A DNA stretch of 27,807 bases from a virus: positions 1 to 27,807 of IMG/VR virus record IMGVR_UViG_3300021090_000089; one strand, given 5' to 3'. The translations under genes were made by a program, and so were the position numbers. The notes under the pieces were generated by a model that was given only the letters and a program-made list of their open reading frames with translations, was not told the origin of the DNA and did no database searches. Within the stretch, counting starts at the first letter, position 1. Every line of letters begins with the position of its first letter. Positions 8,022 through 14,646 of this stretch are shown here, piece after piece.

Positions 8022-8476
8022 AGCACGCATTCCACATTTCGCGCGCGTACTGGTTCAGTGCTGCGCACCGCATTGAGAATCATCCGAAGTGCGGCAGACT
8101 ACATGGTCACAACTACAAAGTTGTGGTCACGCTGGGTGGCGATACGCTACCCTCCGATGGCATGTTACTGGACTTTGGTGCCGTCGATAAGATCGTCAAA
8201 CCCATCATTGATGGGTTGCTAGATCACCGCTACTTGGTGTCAGCGAGCAACGTTGCAGCCCACGACCCCTACTTGAAGGCCTCAGAGGAGTCACCTGACC
8301 ACGAAGCCGACATCTGCATGCTGCACACGCCTACGAGTACAGCAGAAGACATTGCATATCGTCTCTGCGCCATGATCACGGCAGCAATAGTCGCCCTGAA
8401 CCACAAGCCGTACATCGTTGTCGAGCGTGTAGCGGTTTGGGAGACTCACAGAAGTGAGGCCGTCTATGAACCCTGA
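8018..8476 (+). CDS. queD: 6-carboxy-5,6,7,8-tetrahydropterin synthase
   Basis: 152 residues; the ATG overlaps the polymerase stop (ATGA) after AAGGAG. The family motifs are all present: FSAAHRI (zinc His17), CGRLHGHNY (catalytic Cys25, zinc His29 and His31), GMLLDFGAV, LDHRYL (His70), PTSTAEDIA and the late WETHRSEA with the conserved Glu142. The length is slightly above the usual 120-140 residues, because of an insert around 75-100 rich in Asp, Glu and Pro. It converts dihydroneopterin triphosphate to carboxy-tetrahydropterin, the second step of 7-deazaguanine synthesis, using the product of FolE (9582). Its last codons overlap the queE start. Confidence 0.95.
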   Translation: MKHAFHISRAYWFSAAHRIENHPKCGRLHGHNYKVVVTLGGDTLPSDGMLLDFGAVDKIVKPIIDGLLDHRYLVSASNVAAHDPYLKASEESPDHEADICMLHTPTSTAEDIAYRLCAMITAAIVALNHKPYIVVERVAVWETHRSEAVYEP

Positions 8477-9227
8477 ACCGATAGGTCTCGATGCCAGACT
8501 CGCAGTGAGTGAAGTCTTCGGACCCACGATTCAGGGCGAGGGAAAGAACCTTGGCAGGCCAGTCATGTTCCTTCGTCTGATGGGTTGCAACCAACACTGT
8601 GTGTGGTGCGACACTCCGTGGACGTGGAGATTCTCTGAGCAGTGGCCACACGAGGGTGGCAAGGTGTTCTCAGCGAAGGAAGAGACGAAGATACGCACTG
8701 CGAGCGAGCTTTTGGACGCGTTGGAATTCTGGCCCAACCGCGGCCTAACTCGCTCACTCGTCCTCAGCGGTGGTGAGCCGATGTTGCAGCAGGATCAACT
8801 CCAACCCCTCACGGAAGCACTTCGCATCCGTGGCTGGTGGGTCGAGATGGAAACCGCTGGTACAGTAGTCCCTATGCATGAGAGTCTTGTCGCGCAGTAT
8901 ACAGTCTCGCCGAAACTGTCCAACTCCGGCAACGCAGAAGCACTTCGTCACAACAAAGCTGCTCTTCGGAAGTTCGCAGCGCTGTCAGAAGAAGGCAAGG
9001 CGGTGTTCAAGTTCGTCTGCGCAGATATGCGCGATATGCAGGAGGCCGATGCTATCGTCCGCGAGTACGAAATCAACGAACTCAACGTGTACGTCATGCC
9101 CTTAGGAATCACGCAGGACGCACTCAACATTCACACGCACGAGATTGTCGAAGCCGCGATGCGGCGTGGGTACAACATTACTACTCGGCTGCACATCACA
9201 CTGTACGGGAATCGGAGAGGTGTGTGA
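8466..9227 (+). CDS. queE: 7-carboxy-7-deazaguanine synthase (radical SAM)
   Basis: 253 residues. The ATG at 8466 is preferred over the in-frame GTG at 8454 because GTGAGG forms the RBS 6 nt before it. TIQGEG (21-26) is the QueE substrate-side signature. CNQHCVWC (C41, C45, C48) is the CxxxCxxC site for the 4Fe-4S/SAM cluster, followed by DTPWTW; LSGGEPM (100-106) is the SAM-binding GGE motif. It rearranges carboxy-tetrahydropterin to CDG, the substrate of QueC. It overlaps queD by 11 nt and shares one base with the HNH gene, so it lies in the same operon. Confidence 0.94.
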   Translation: MNPEPIGLDARLAVSEVFGPTIQGEGKNLGRPVMFLRLMGCNQHCVWCDTPWTWRFSEQWPHEGGKVFSAKEETKIRTASELLDALEFWPNRGLTRSLVLSGGEPMLQQDQLQPLTEALRIRGWWVEMETAGTVVPMHESLVAQYTVSPKLSNSGNAEALRHNKAALRKFAALSEEGKAVFKFVCADMRDMQEADAIVREYEINELNVYVMPLGITQDALNIHTHEIVEAAMRRGYNITTRLHITLYGNRRGV

Positions 9228-9592
9228 TGTCGAAGTCGAAGCACTACGTCGGGGCTTGCTCACGCTGCGGAGTACATCGGGATACACTGCATCGTGATCA
9301 TGTGATACCCAAATGGGCTAGTGGCTCAGACGACGAGTCGAACATCCAATATCTATGTGCAAACTGTCACGAAGATAAGACGCGTGAGGAGCGTGCTCAG
9401 TATGGGTGGGCAGAGAAGTGTCAGGACCCACAACGTATCGCAAAGCTAAAAGCTGTGAAGCGGTCTCCTACGTGGGTGGCTGCAGTAACCTCAGCTGCAA
9501 AAGAGTGGTGGCGTACGCTACCAGAAGCCAAGAAGCGCGAACACGCAGAAGCGCGTCGCGAAGAATCAAAGAGGAGGAACCATGCCAGTTGA
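9227..9592 (+). CDS. HNH endonuclease
   Basis: 121 residues from the ATG at 9227, with GGAGAGG upstream; it shares one base with the queE stop. The nuclease core has CSRCG (C11, C14), HRDHVIP (Asp24, His25), SNIQYLC (Asn39) and CANCHEDK (C44, C47, His48). This is a complete HNH fold with a structural zinc site. The remaining 65 residues are a basic, Glu/Lys/Arg-rich helix. It overlaps the folE start by 11 nt, so it is part of the modification operon. It may be a free-standing homing-type nuclease or a nuclease acting on unmodified DNA; the sequence does not decide. Confidence 0.88.
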   Translation: MSKSKHYVGACSRCGVHRDTLHRDHVIPKWASGSDDESNIQYLCANCHEDKTREERAQYGWAEKCQDPQRIAKLKAVKRSPTWVAAVTSAAKEWWRTLPEAKKREHAEARREESKRRNHAS

Positions 9593-10148
9593 CGTTGAAC
9601 GTATCGAATTCTTGACTACCGAACTCCTACGTGCCATCGGTGAGGACCCTGGAACTCCTGAACTGAAGGACACACCGCGTCGAGTTGCACACGCGTGGAG
9701 AGAGTTCATTGACTACGACCCCGGCAACCACGAAACCACTTTCGAATCAGTAACTGCCAATCAGATGGTAGTAGTAAGTGGTATGCGTGTTTGGTCGTAT
9801 TGTGCGCACCACCTAATTCCATTCTGGACTGACATCTCGATCGGGTACCTGACTGGCCACAAAGTGCTGGGGTTGTCTAAGTTCGGGCGGATCTCACAGC
9901 TCTGTGCACACCGCCTGCAGCTGCAGGAACGTCTTGTGGAGCAGATTAGCGACGAGGTGGAGCGTCTCACGGAGACTCCACACGTAGCAGTACTTGCGGT
10001 TGGAGAACATCTCTGTATGGTGTCACGCGGGATCAAACTCCCATCACGCATGGTATCTAGTTCTCTCAAGGGTGCCTTTCGTGAGGAGCCTGATGCACGT
10101 GCCGAGTTCTACAAGCTGGTGGAGATGTCCACTCGGAGGACGGGATGA
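9582..10148 (+). CDS. folE: GTP cyclohydrolase I
   Basis: 188 residues, start ATG after GAGGAGGAACC. Family motifs: DTPRRVAHAW (30-39), SYCAHHLIPF (Cys74 and His77 as zinc ligands), GLSKFGRI (97-104), QLQERL, and GEHLCM (Cys145, third zinc ligand). The common E of the SMCEHHLLPF motif is Ala here, which is not catalytic. It converts GTP to dihydroneopterin triphosphate, supplying QueD. The stop overlaps the next start (ATGA). Its presence means the phage encodes every step from GTP to the base and does not depend on host folate enzymes for this supply. Confidence 0.95.
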   Translation: MPVDVERIEFLTTELLRAIGEDPGTPELKDTPRRVAHAWREFIDYDPGNHETTFESVTANQMVVVSGMRVWSYCAHHLIPFWTDISIGYLTGHKVLGLSKFGRISQLCAHRLQLQERLVEQISDEVERLTETPHVAVLAVGEHLCMVSRGIKLPSRMVSSSLKGAFREEPDARAEFYKLVEMSTRRTG

Positions 10149-10537
10149 CCATTCCTATTACGAGTGAGACTATCGTTACTGCAGTCATCTGTGGACTGCT
10201 CGGATTGCTCGCCGCCTACGCGCTCGTTATCAAACCGCGCAGACCAGACCCTTGGGAACGACATCGAGCTGCAGACGAACGTACGAAGGTGCAAATCATG
10301 GCGTACACTATCTCACTCCGTACACTCTACGAAGCTGCACAGCACTCGTCTAGCGCTGAGTTCATCGCGTACGTGATATATAGAATCAGTCTCGAGTGGG
10401 GTGACAACGACGCCTACCGCGAGATTCGGCGTCGGTACTATACAGTCACTAATACGCAGTTCGACTTCTCGTCTCCACAGCCCATCTTGACGGCAGAGCA
10501 GTTGAAGCAGGAGATTCAGAAGACCAGGTACAGGTAG
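10145..10537 (+). CDS. small membrane protein of unknown function
   Basis: 130 residues, ATGA overlap with folE. One N-terminal membrane segment (about 8-27, VTAVICGLLGLLAAYALV) is followed by a positively charged KPRR, so the rest (about 100 residues, helical, with several Arg and Tyr) should face the cytoplasm. I do not recognise the family. It is the last gene of the modification operon; a hairpin follows at 10549-10575. Confidence 0.75.
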   Translation: MTIPITSETIVTAVICGLLGLLAAYALVIKPRRPDPWERHRAADERTKVQIMAYTISLRTLYEAAQHSSSAEFIAYVIYRISLEWGDNDAYREIRRRYYTVTNTQFDFSSPQPILTAEQLKQEIQKTRYR

Positions 10538-10548
10538 TGGGGAACACG

Positions 10549-10575
10549 GAGGGCAGTTCGGAAGGAACTGCCCTC
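10549..10575 (+). terminator. probable terminator hairpin of the replication/modification operon
   Basis: GAGGGCAGTTC (10549-10559) pairs perfectly with GAACTGCCCTC (10565-10575) around the loop GGAAG. It starts 11 nt after the stop of the 10145 gene. No U-run follows, so termination may need Rho or rely on the stem alone. Confidence 0.7.
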
Positions 10576-10579
10576 TCAC

Positions 10580-10670
10580 GATATAGGCACTCTCTAATCT
10601 ATTGCTAATCAAAATGGGGGAATCGCTAATCCTAGGCTAATCCGCATACCGTATAATTAGATATAGGCAC
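10580..10670 (+). repeat. 11-bp direct repeat flanking the CTAATC array
   Basis: GATATAGGCAC occurs at 10580-10590 and again at 10660-10670, exactly 80 bp apart, bracketing the four CTAATC hexamers and the TATAAT box. The second array at 11378 lacks the upstream copy. Confidence 0.6.
10594..10657 (+). promoter_or_regulatory. phased CTAATC array (four copies) plus -10 box
   Basis: CTAATC starts at 10594, 10605, 10626 and 10637 (steps 11, 21, 11 bp), so all four lie on about the same face of the helix. TATAAT at 10652-10657 starts 15 bp after the last copy. No TTGACA-like -35 exists at the proper distance (10629-10634 reads ATCCTA), which suggests an activator- or repressor-controlled promoter. 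The expected transcript starts near 10664 and leads into the SD and ATG of the gene at 10724. The same geometry recurs at 11378-11441. The whole 10538-10723 gap is taken up by the terminator, this array and the leader. Confidence 0.7.
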
Positions 10671-10723
10671 ACACATAACACCAAGTGAAGTAGTCAGTGC
10701 CGATCTTATTCAGGAGGTGCCAC

Positions 10724-11038
10724 ATGGCAGATTGGATTTGTGTCAAGCCGGGTTGCGGTCACACTGTAATTGCAGCAGACCGACCCCAACCGATCAATTG
10801 GTCGGATGGTCACACGTGTTACTTTCGCAAGGTGCACACAGGTGAGAAGTTCGGTGACCTGAAGGGCCGTCTGGAGAGCGAAGACGAAATGGTCTTCGTC
10901 GATATGGGACCGGGCAAGGAGTGCTTGCTGGTGAGCAATCACTTAGCGGAGAACCGATACGAAGTGGTCGACACTTACGGTGGCTTCGGAATCGAAACGA
11001 TCACGGACGACACTCATGCATGGACGGAGCCGACATAA
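10724..11038 (+). CDS. hypothetical Cys/His-containing protein
   Basis: 104 residues from the ATG at 10724 behind CAGGAGGTG; the in-frame GTG at 10697 has no RBS and is passed over. The N-terminal half holds Cys6, Cys11, His13 and Cys32 (a possible metal site), and the C-terminal half is acidic. I do not recognise it. It is the first gene behind the CTAATC promoter. Its stop TAA is part of the TAAGGAGGTATC that serves as RBS for the next, amber-split ORF. Confidence 0.75.
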   Translation: MADWICVKPGCGHTVIAADRPQPINWSDGHTCYFRKVHTGEKFGDLKGRLESEDEMVFVDMGPGKECLLVSNHLAENRYEVVDTYGGFGIETITDDTHAWTEPT

Positions 11039-11047
11039 GGAGGTATC

Positions 11048-11227
11048 ATGCGCAACTTTATCGCAGTCTTCGTCAACAACATTTCGCAGAACGAATTTTC
11101 CACGCCCATCCAGGCGTACACCTAGGACCAGGCTGTCGCGATTGCCGAAAAGATCGCCCGCGACGAAACGATGGATTACACTAACGGTGTGATGCTCAAG
11201 AGCGTCACTGCGCTGGAAACTAAATAG
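11048..11227 (+). pseudogene. small ORF interrupted by an in-frame amber codon
   Basis: ATG at 11048 follows a near-perfect SD (AAGGAGGTATC). The frame reads 25 codons (MRNFIAVFVNN...PIQAYT), meets TAG at 11123-11125, then continues for 33 sensible codons beginning DQAVAIAEKIARDETMDYTN and ends at TAG 11225-11227. Codon usage and amphipathic character are the same on both sides, so one substitution (for example from GAG, CAG or AAG) would restore a 59-residue protein. The second half has no RBS of its own. Options are a recent point mutation, readthrough or suppression, or a sequencing error. Neighbouring genes use TAG as a true stop, so genome-wide recoding is unlikely. Confidence 0.6.
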
Positions 11228-11258
11228 GCAACAACCGGCTTGACCTACGAGGAATGAA

Positions 11259-11357
11259 ATGCCCCACGACGCGACTTCAGCTGCAGGGCAGCTATCGGCG
11301 GTAGGTTCGGTCGGATCTTGCGAACGTCGTACGTGGAAGAACAATCGTCGCCCGTAG
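11259..11357 (+). CDS. possible 32-residue peptide
   Basis: ATG at 11259 with CGAGGAA six bases upstream opens a 32-codon frame (MPHDATSAAG... ending NNRRP) that stops at TAG 11355-11357. An alternative ATG at 11254 in another frame gives only 16 codons. The support is the RBS and the lack of any other use for the stretch between 11228 and the next promoter. No family is recognised. Confidence 0.3.
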   Translation: MPHDATSAAGQLSAVGSVGSCERRTWKNNRRP

Positions 11358-11377
11358 AAGGAGGCTCACTAGACTCT

Positions 11378-11441
11378 CTAATCTATCTCTAATCTAACTC
11401 AAGTGTTTGCTAAGCCTACGCTAATCAATGTATCCTAAAAT
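11378..11441 (+). promoter_or_regulatory. second phased CTAATC array plus -10 box
   Basis: Hexamers start at 11378, 11389, 11410 (CTAAGC, one mismatch) and 11421, with the same 11-21-11 steps as at 10594. TAAAAT at 11436-11441 again lies 15 bp after the start of the last copy. No -35 consensus is present. The first transcribed bases are also alike at both sites (an ATAT then ACACACA stretch). It drives the gene at 11500, whose RBS is AGGAGG in the leader. Confidence 0.7.
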
Positions 11442-11499
11442 TATTATATGAACACACACAAGGTTCACACACTTTTTCACAGGCAACAGGAGGCCTAAA

Positions 11500-11889
11500 A
11501 TGACTACTACTCTGTCCGCTCACGTCCCAGGCACAAAGGTGTATCTCACCTGTAACGACACGTGCCACAATGCCACAGGTGAGGAATGCGATTGCATCTG
11601 TGGCGGTGCCAATCACGGTTGTAATCATATTGGTGTACAACCCCAGGCAGTGGCGATGACGATCCCGGCGCGCTTCAAAGAGCACTTTCCGGAAGATGCG
11701 CAAGCGTCACTGACGTTCCATGACACGCCCGCGAAGGTAGCGGTTGCTCACACTGAGTCGGCAGACGCTGCAGTACGCGATGAAGCTCAGACGGAAGTGG
11801 AAACGACACCGGAGCCAATCGATGTCGAGGCAGTACTCGCAGAAATCGCGCGCAACGAAGAGAATGCGCAGGACGTACTCAATGACTGA
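11500..11889 (+). CDS. Cys-rich phage protein with CxCGGxNHG motif
   Basis: 129 residues, start ATG after ACAGGAGGCC. The N-terminal 45 residues hold CNDTCHNATGEECDCICGG followed by ANHGC (C18, C22, C30, C32, C34, C41, with H39 and H43). This resembles a zinc-binding CxCGGxNHG element that I associate with small phage proteins of unknown function. The C-terminal half is acidic and Ala/Glu-rich, probably helical or disordered. It overlaps the next gene by 8 nt. Role unknown; it is probably one unit with the coiled-coil protein that follows. Confidence 0.75.
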   Translation: MTTTLSAHVPGTKVYLTCNDTCHNATGEECDCICGGANHGCNHIGVQPQAVAMTIPARFKEHFPEDAQASLTFHDTPAKVAVAHTESADAAVRDEAQTEVETTPEPIDVEAVLAEIARNEENAQDVLND

Positions 11890-12772
11890 CACGCATACGA
11901 ACCAAGGGAGCGCTGGCGACAGCACTCCTCTCGGCTTACAACAACGTCAGCAGTTCGCAAACCTGGTGGGTGAGAAGGCGAAGAACGTCATCGCTGCTCT
12001 CCAAAAGGAAGTGACTGCCGACGCCGACGCGATCGAAACTCGGTTGCTCGCACGCAACGGTTTGTCGATGTCCTACGACGACTTGGAGCGAGAGATCCGC
12101 AAGTTGCAGCGTCAGCTGGACGAAGTTGACTTCGACGATGACGCGACTTGGTCGAACCTGAAGGAGCAGCGCGACGATCTCGACGAGACTGTCGAGAGTG
12201 AGCAGCAGTTGATTCGTCAGCGTTACGAGGCAGAGATTCAGAGCGTACGCTCGAAGATGAATCAGGAACTACACCAAGCCACAACTGGTAAGTCCGAGCG
12301 CGAAGCAGTACTCACACAGCAGATGGAAGTGCGTGAAGAGGAACTATTGAAGGTGCTCGTTCCAGGTGTGCAAGAGCAGATCGATACGTTGCGTACACAG
12401 GTTCCAACTGCACGTGCATTGTCTCGCTCGTTGCGCACTGAAGTAGAGCACACGCAGCAAGCGATTGAGCAGAGCCGCGGACGTCTCGTAGCACTCGTTG
12501 GTGACGCTGCAGTACGCGCGAAGACCAACCTGTTGATGGCGACCACGATGGGAGAGGCACGCAAGTGGCTCGACTCCATCCCGAGTGTTGCTGAGATGAT
12601 CGCAATCGCTGAGAATCCCGAGCAAGGTCTCAAGGGCATGGTGGAGCGTCTCACGCCAGAGTTCCGGTTGTCCTTACCTCAGCCCAAATCTGAGGACACC
12701 ACGGAAACTGACGAATCTGAAGTGGAAATTTCACGCTCTAACCAAGCTATCGAAGTGCAGTTCGTCGACTAG
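11882..12772 (+). CDS. coiled-coil protein of unknown function
   Basis: 296 residues from the ATG at 11882; the open frame extends back to 11744, but that part overlaps the Cys-rich gene. Residues about 35-205 are almost continuous heptad-rich helix (REIRKLQRQL, LKEQRDDLDE, QQMEVREEELLKVL), predicted to form long coiled coils, with few Gly or Pro. The C-terminal 40 residues are acidic. I see no enzymatic motif. The stop is 9 nt before the next start, so the two genes are co-transcribed. Confidence 0.75.
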   Translation: MTDTHTNQGSAGDSTPLGLQQRQQFANLVGEKAKNVIAALQKEVTADADAIETRLLARNGLSMSYDDLEREIRKLQRQLDEVDFDDDATWSNLKEQRDDLDETVESEQQLIRQRYEAEIQSVRSKMNQELHQATTGKSEREAVLTQQMEVREEELLKVLVPGVQEQIDTLRTQVPTARALSRSLRTEVEHTQQAIEQSRGRLVALVGDAAVRAKTNLLMATTMGEARKWLDSIPSVAEMIAIAENPEQGLKGMVERLTPEFRLSLPQPKSEDTTETDESEVEISRSNQAIEVQFVD

Positions 12773-12781
12773 AAGGTAATA

Positions 12782-13588
12782 ATGGACTCCGGGTACAACG
12801 TTCGAATTTTGAACTATCTAGACCCGATGTGGGTTGAGAGGAAGGTGACGGCTGTCACCTTCCCTGCACCACCATTTCCGGTCCTAGGAACCATCTATGC
12901 GGAGGACAGTTGGCGCTCGGATGTACTGGAGCGCGGGGAGGAAATCTTCCGCAACAAAGGGCACAGAGTTCGCGGTAGCACATTCACTGGACGTGGACCC
13001 GCATTCATTATCGAGTACCGTCTAGGGCAGCTGTTCGACCTAAACCTAGTGAGGCTCGACTCACGTGATATCGCGGTTGTACCGAAGTCGATCTACTGTG
13101 CCTCGACGTCGTATGCTACAATACTAGAGACACCGAAGCTGAGGTATGCGACAGACGCGATACTTGAGAGTGTCCAACTTATCGCGAAGTCGTGTCATCC
13201 CGCATCCCACACAGCCATACCGATGGCACCTTGGCTTACGCTGCTACTGCAGCTAGAGCGAGCCGAACGAAAGGAGGCGAACGGATTCATCTTCGCGGAC
13301 GACGTCACCGCAGGCTTATACTTCACTGACGTCGACTTCAGTGCCAACGCAGCGGTGGATCAACTGTTCCAGTACGCGACAGTATCCGACTGCTTCGATC
13401 ATGAAGCACGTCTCGACGTACGAGACACGGTAGTTCTTTATCCGACACTGTCCGAACACCTGCGCTACCAAATGCTGCCGCTGCTGCAGAGCAACGAGCG
13501 CCTGGCTGTGAAGGCGACGGACGCTATTGACCGAGTGCTGAGGATTCAGCGCCGGAATGCTAATGCTATGGAGGCTCAGAATGGGTAA
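12782..13588 (+). CDS. hypothetical protein
   Basis: 268 residues, ATG at 12782 with AGAAGGT eight bases upstream. Mixed alpha/beta composition with no Walker, metal or membrane motif that I recognise. There are several aromatic-rich beta segments in the first 130 residues and a helical C-terminal part. A perfect 10-bp inverted repeat lies 58 nt into the gene (12840-12863). The last codons overlap the next gene by 8 nt. Confidence 0.7.
   Translation: MDSGYNVRILNYLDPMWVERKVTAVTFPAPPFPVLGTIYAEDSWRSDVLERGEEIFRNKGHRVRGSTFTGRGPAFIIEYRLGQLFDLNLVRLDSRDIAVVPKSIYCASTSYATILETPKLRYATDAILESVQLIAKSCHPASHTAIPMAPWLTLLLQLERAERKEANGFIFADDVTAGLYFTDVDFSANAAVDQLFQYATVSDCFDHEARLDVRDTVVLYPTLSEHLRYQMLPLLQSNERLAVKATDAIDRVLRIQRRNANAMEAQNG
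12840..12863 (+). promoter_or_regulatory. 10-bp intragenic hairpin near a gene start
   Basis: GGAAGGTGAC (12840-12849) and GTCACCTTCC (12854-12863) pair perfectly around GGCT. It lies 58 nt after the ATG at 12782. It may act as an attenuator or stability element, or be chance. Confidence 0.35.
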
Positions 13589-13850
13589 CGAAACCAAGAC
13601 CAAGAAAGTCAACCCCTTGCTCACGTTCGTGCTGCAGGGCTTCGCAAAAGCGCTTCGCCCGCCTACGCCAGGACAAGTTCGTGCTTACCTGAAGGAAGAG
13701 CAGGGCAAGCTCGTCGACTACTCGACTGCACGCTCACTCGCTGGGATGGCGAAACGTCGCCTCGGCAAAGGTGAGACGATCGACACGATGCCGGTGGAGG
13801 AAGAACTCTCAAGTGGACGTATGCGACGTACAGCGACGTACGGTCGCTAG
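13581..13850 (+). CDS. small basic hypothetical protein
   Basis: 89 residues, start ATG at 13581 behind GGAGG. Rich in Lys and Arg, with the motif PTPGQVRAYLKEEQGK followed by TARSLAGMAKRRLGKGE, which looks like two helices and could bind nucleic acid. No family recognised. It is the last rightward gene; the bidirectional hairpin follows 20 nt after its stop. Confidence 0.7.
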   Translation: MGNETKTKKVNPLLTFVLQGFAKALRPPTPGQVRAYLKEEQGKLVDYSTARSLAGMAKRRLGKGETIDTMPVEEELSSGRMRRTATYGR

Positions 13851-13870
13851 TAGCAGAACGTCGTGAACAA

Positions 13871-13906
13871 GATTACAGCCCTGGAGAGGTGTCCAGGGCT
13901 GTAATC
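13871..13906. terminator. bidirectional terminator between convergent blocks
   Basis: GATTACAGCCCTGGA (13871-13885) and its exact complement (13892-13906) enclose GAGGTG: a 15-bp perfect stem between the end of the plus-strand genes (13850) and the end of the minus-strand genes (13939). The flanking T-runs are short on both sides. Confidence 0.85.
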
Positions 13907-13938
13907 GTCTTACAGGGCAGGTAGGAGGCCCGTTGCCC

Positions 13939-14172
13939 TTACAGGATGTCGAGGTGGTCAGTCTGCGGAGGGGCAGATATCTGCGAGCGCGGCAGACGCA
14001 TGTACTTCACACCGCGAGCAATCTGAACACCAAGTAGCAACGAAACGATAGCCACCGCCAACGCATTCAAGCTTGCGTCATCGATGGGGAAGTGCGCAAG
14101 TACGGCGAGTGCCTTCAAGGCGAAGAACACAATCGTCACGAGCGCTGCAAGTAAAGTAGGATCCCAGCTCAT
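13939..14172 (-). CDS. putative holin (two membrane segments)
   Basis: 77 residues with two hydrophobic helices (about 7-28, LLAALVTIVFFALKALAVLA, and about 36-54, NALAVAIVSLLLGVQIA) and a short polar C-terminal tail. This is the size and shape of a class II-like holin. It is the last late gene, and the ATG overlaps the stop of the preceding membrane protein. The RBS AAGGAG sits directly after a 7-bp hairpin (14187-14203), which could tune translation. No endolysin lies beside it, so the lysis role rests on topology and position only. Confidence 0.6.
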   Translation of the reverse strand: MSWDPTLLAALVTIVFFALKALAVLAHFPIDDASLNALAVAIVSLLLGVQIARGVKYMRLPRSQISAPPQTDHLDIL

Positions 14173-14636
14173 TTAGTTATCTCCTTCTGACGCGTCGCGT
14201 CAGTGATTTGATCCTTCGTGATCGCACGAAGTTTTTGTGAGTCGAACACTTCCTCGCGTCCTTGGACGCGAACGTTATCCACCCTCACCTCTGGGTGGGT
14301 CGTCAACGTGAAACTGATATCGTACCGCACCAGCACCTTCTCGAGTGTGCGTATGCGCTCTGCCAAGGCGTCGCGTTCGCGCTTGTGCTTGTGAATTAGG
14401 TCCTGAATCTCGGTTTCGTGCTTTGTATCCATCAGTCGCATGTCATCGTCCATCGACGCGATCTCGCCGCGAGCATCACGAAGTGCGGCTGTCGTCTTGT
14501 TCATAGCCTCGAGTAGGTTGTCACCGTACGTAACAGTGCCCTTTCTCTTCCGCCACCAGTCACGCAGTATAAACGCGATGGTAGGCACCACTAATGTCGC
14601 GAGTCCTAAAATCAAGTTGACTTCGGTTTGCTCCAT
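14169..14636 (-). CDS. membrane-anchored coiled-coil protein (possible spanin-like or holin-associated)
   Basis: 155 residues from the ATG at 14634-14636, preceded on the minus strand by GAGAGG; the longer open frame to 14732 runs back into the fibre gene and is ignored. One N-terminal membrane segment (about 7-26) is followed by WWRKRKG, then a charged coiled-coil (about 45-115) and a beta-like tail. N-in single-pass proteins with a coiled-coil outside the membrane resemble inner-membrane spanins, but the basic stop-transfer residues favour a cytoplasmic C terminus, so the role remains open. Confidence 0.65.
   Translation of the reverse strand: MEQTEVNLILGLATLVVPTIAFILRDWWRKRKGTVTYGDNLLEAMNKTTAALRDARGEIASMDDDMRLMDTKHETEIQDLIHKHKRERDALAERIRTLEKVLVRYDISFTLTTHPEVRVDNVRVQGREEVFDSQKLRAITKDQITDATRQKEITK
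14187..14203 (-). promoter_or_regulatory. hairpin abutting the holin RBS
   Basis: CTGACGC and GCGTCAG form a 7-bp stem with a 3-nt loop immediately before AAGGAG on the minus strand, so folding could affect ribosome access to the 14172 gene. It lies inside the upstream coding region. Confidence 0.35.
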
Positions 14637-14646
14637 ACACGCCTCT

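Noticed and set aside
11254-11304. Alternative 16-codon ORF starting at 11254
   Set aside because: The SD is too close to this ATG; the frame at 11259 has better spacing and is longer, though even that is weak.
10943-11344. A 133-codon minus-strand frame across the amber-split ORF region
   Set aside because: It runs against the plus-strand genes and their promoters, lacks a supported start, and its composition is unlike a real protein.
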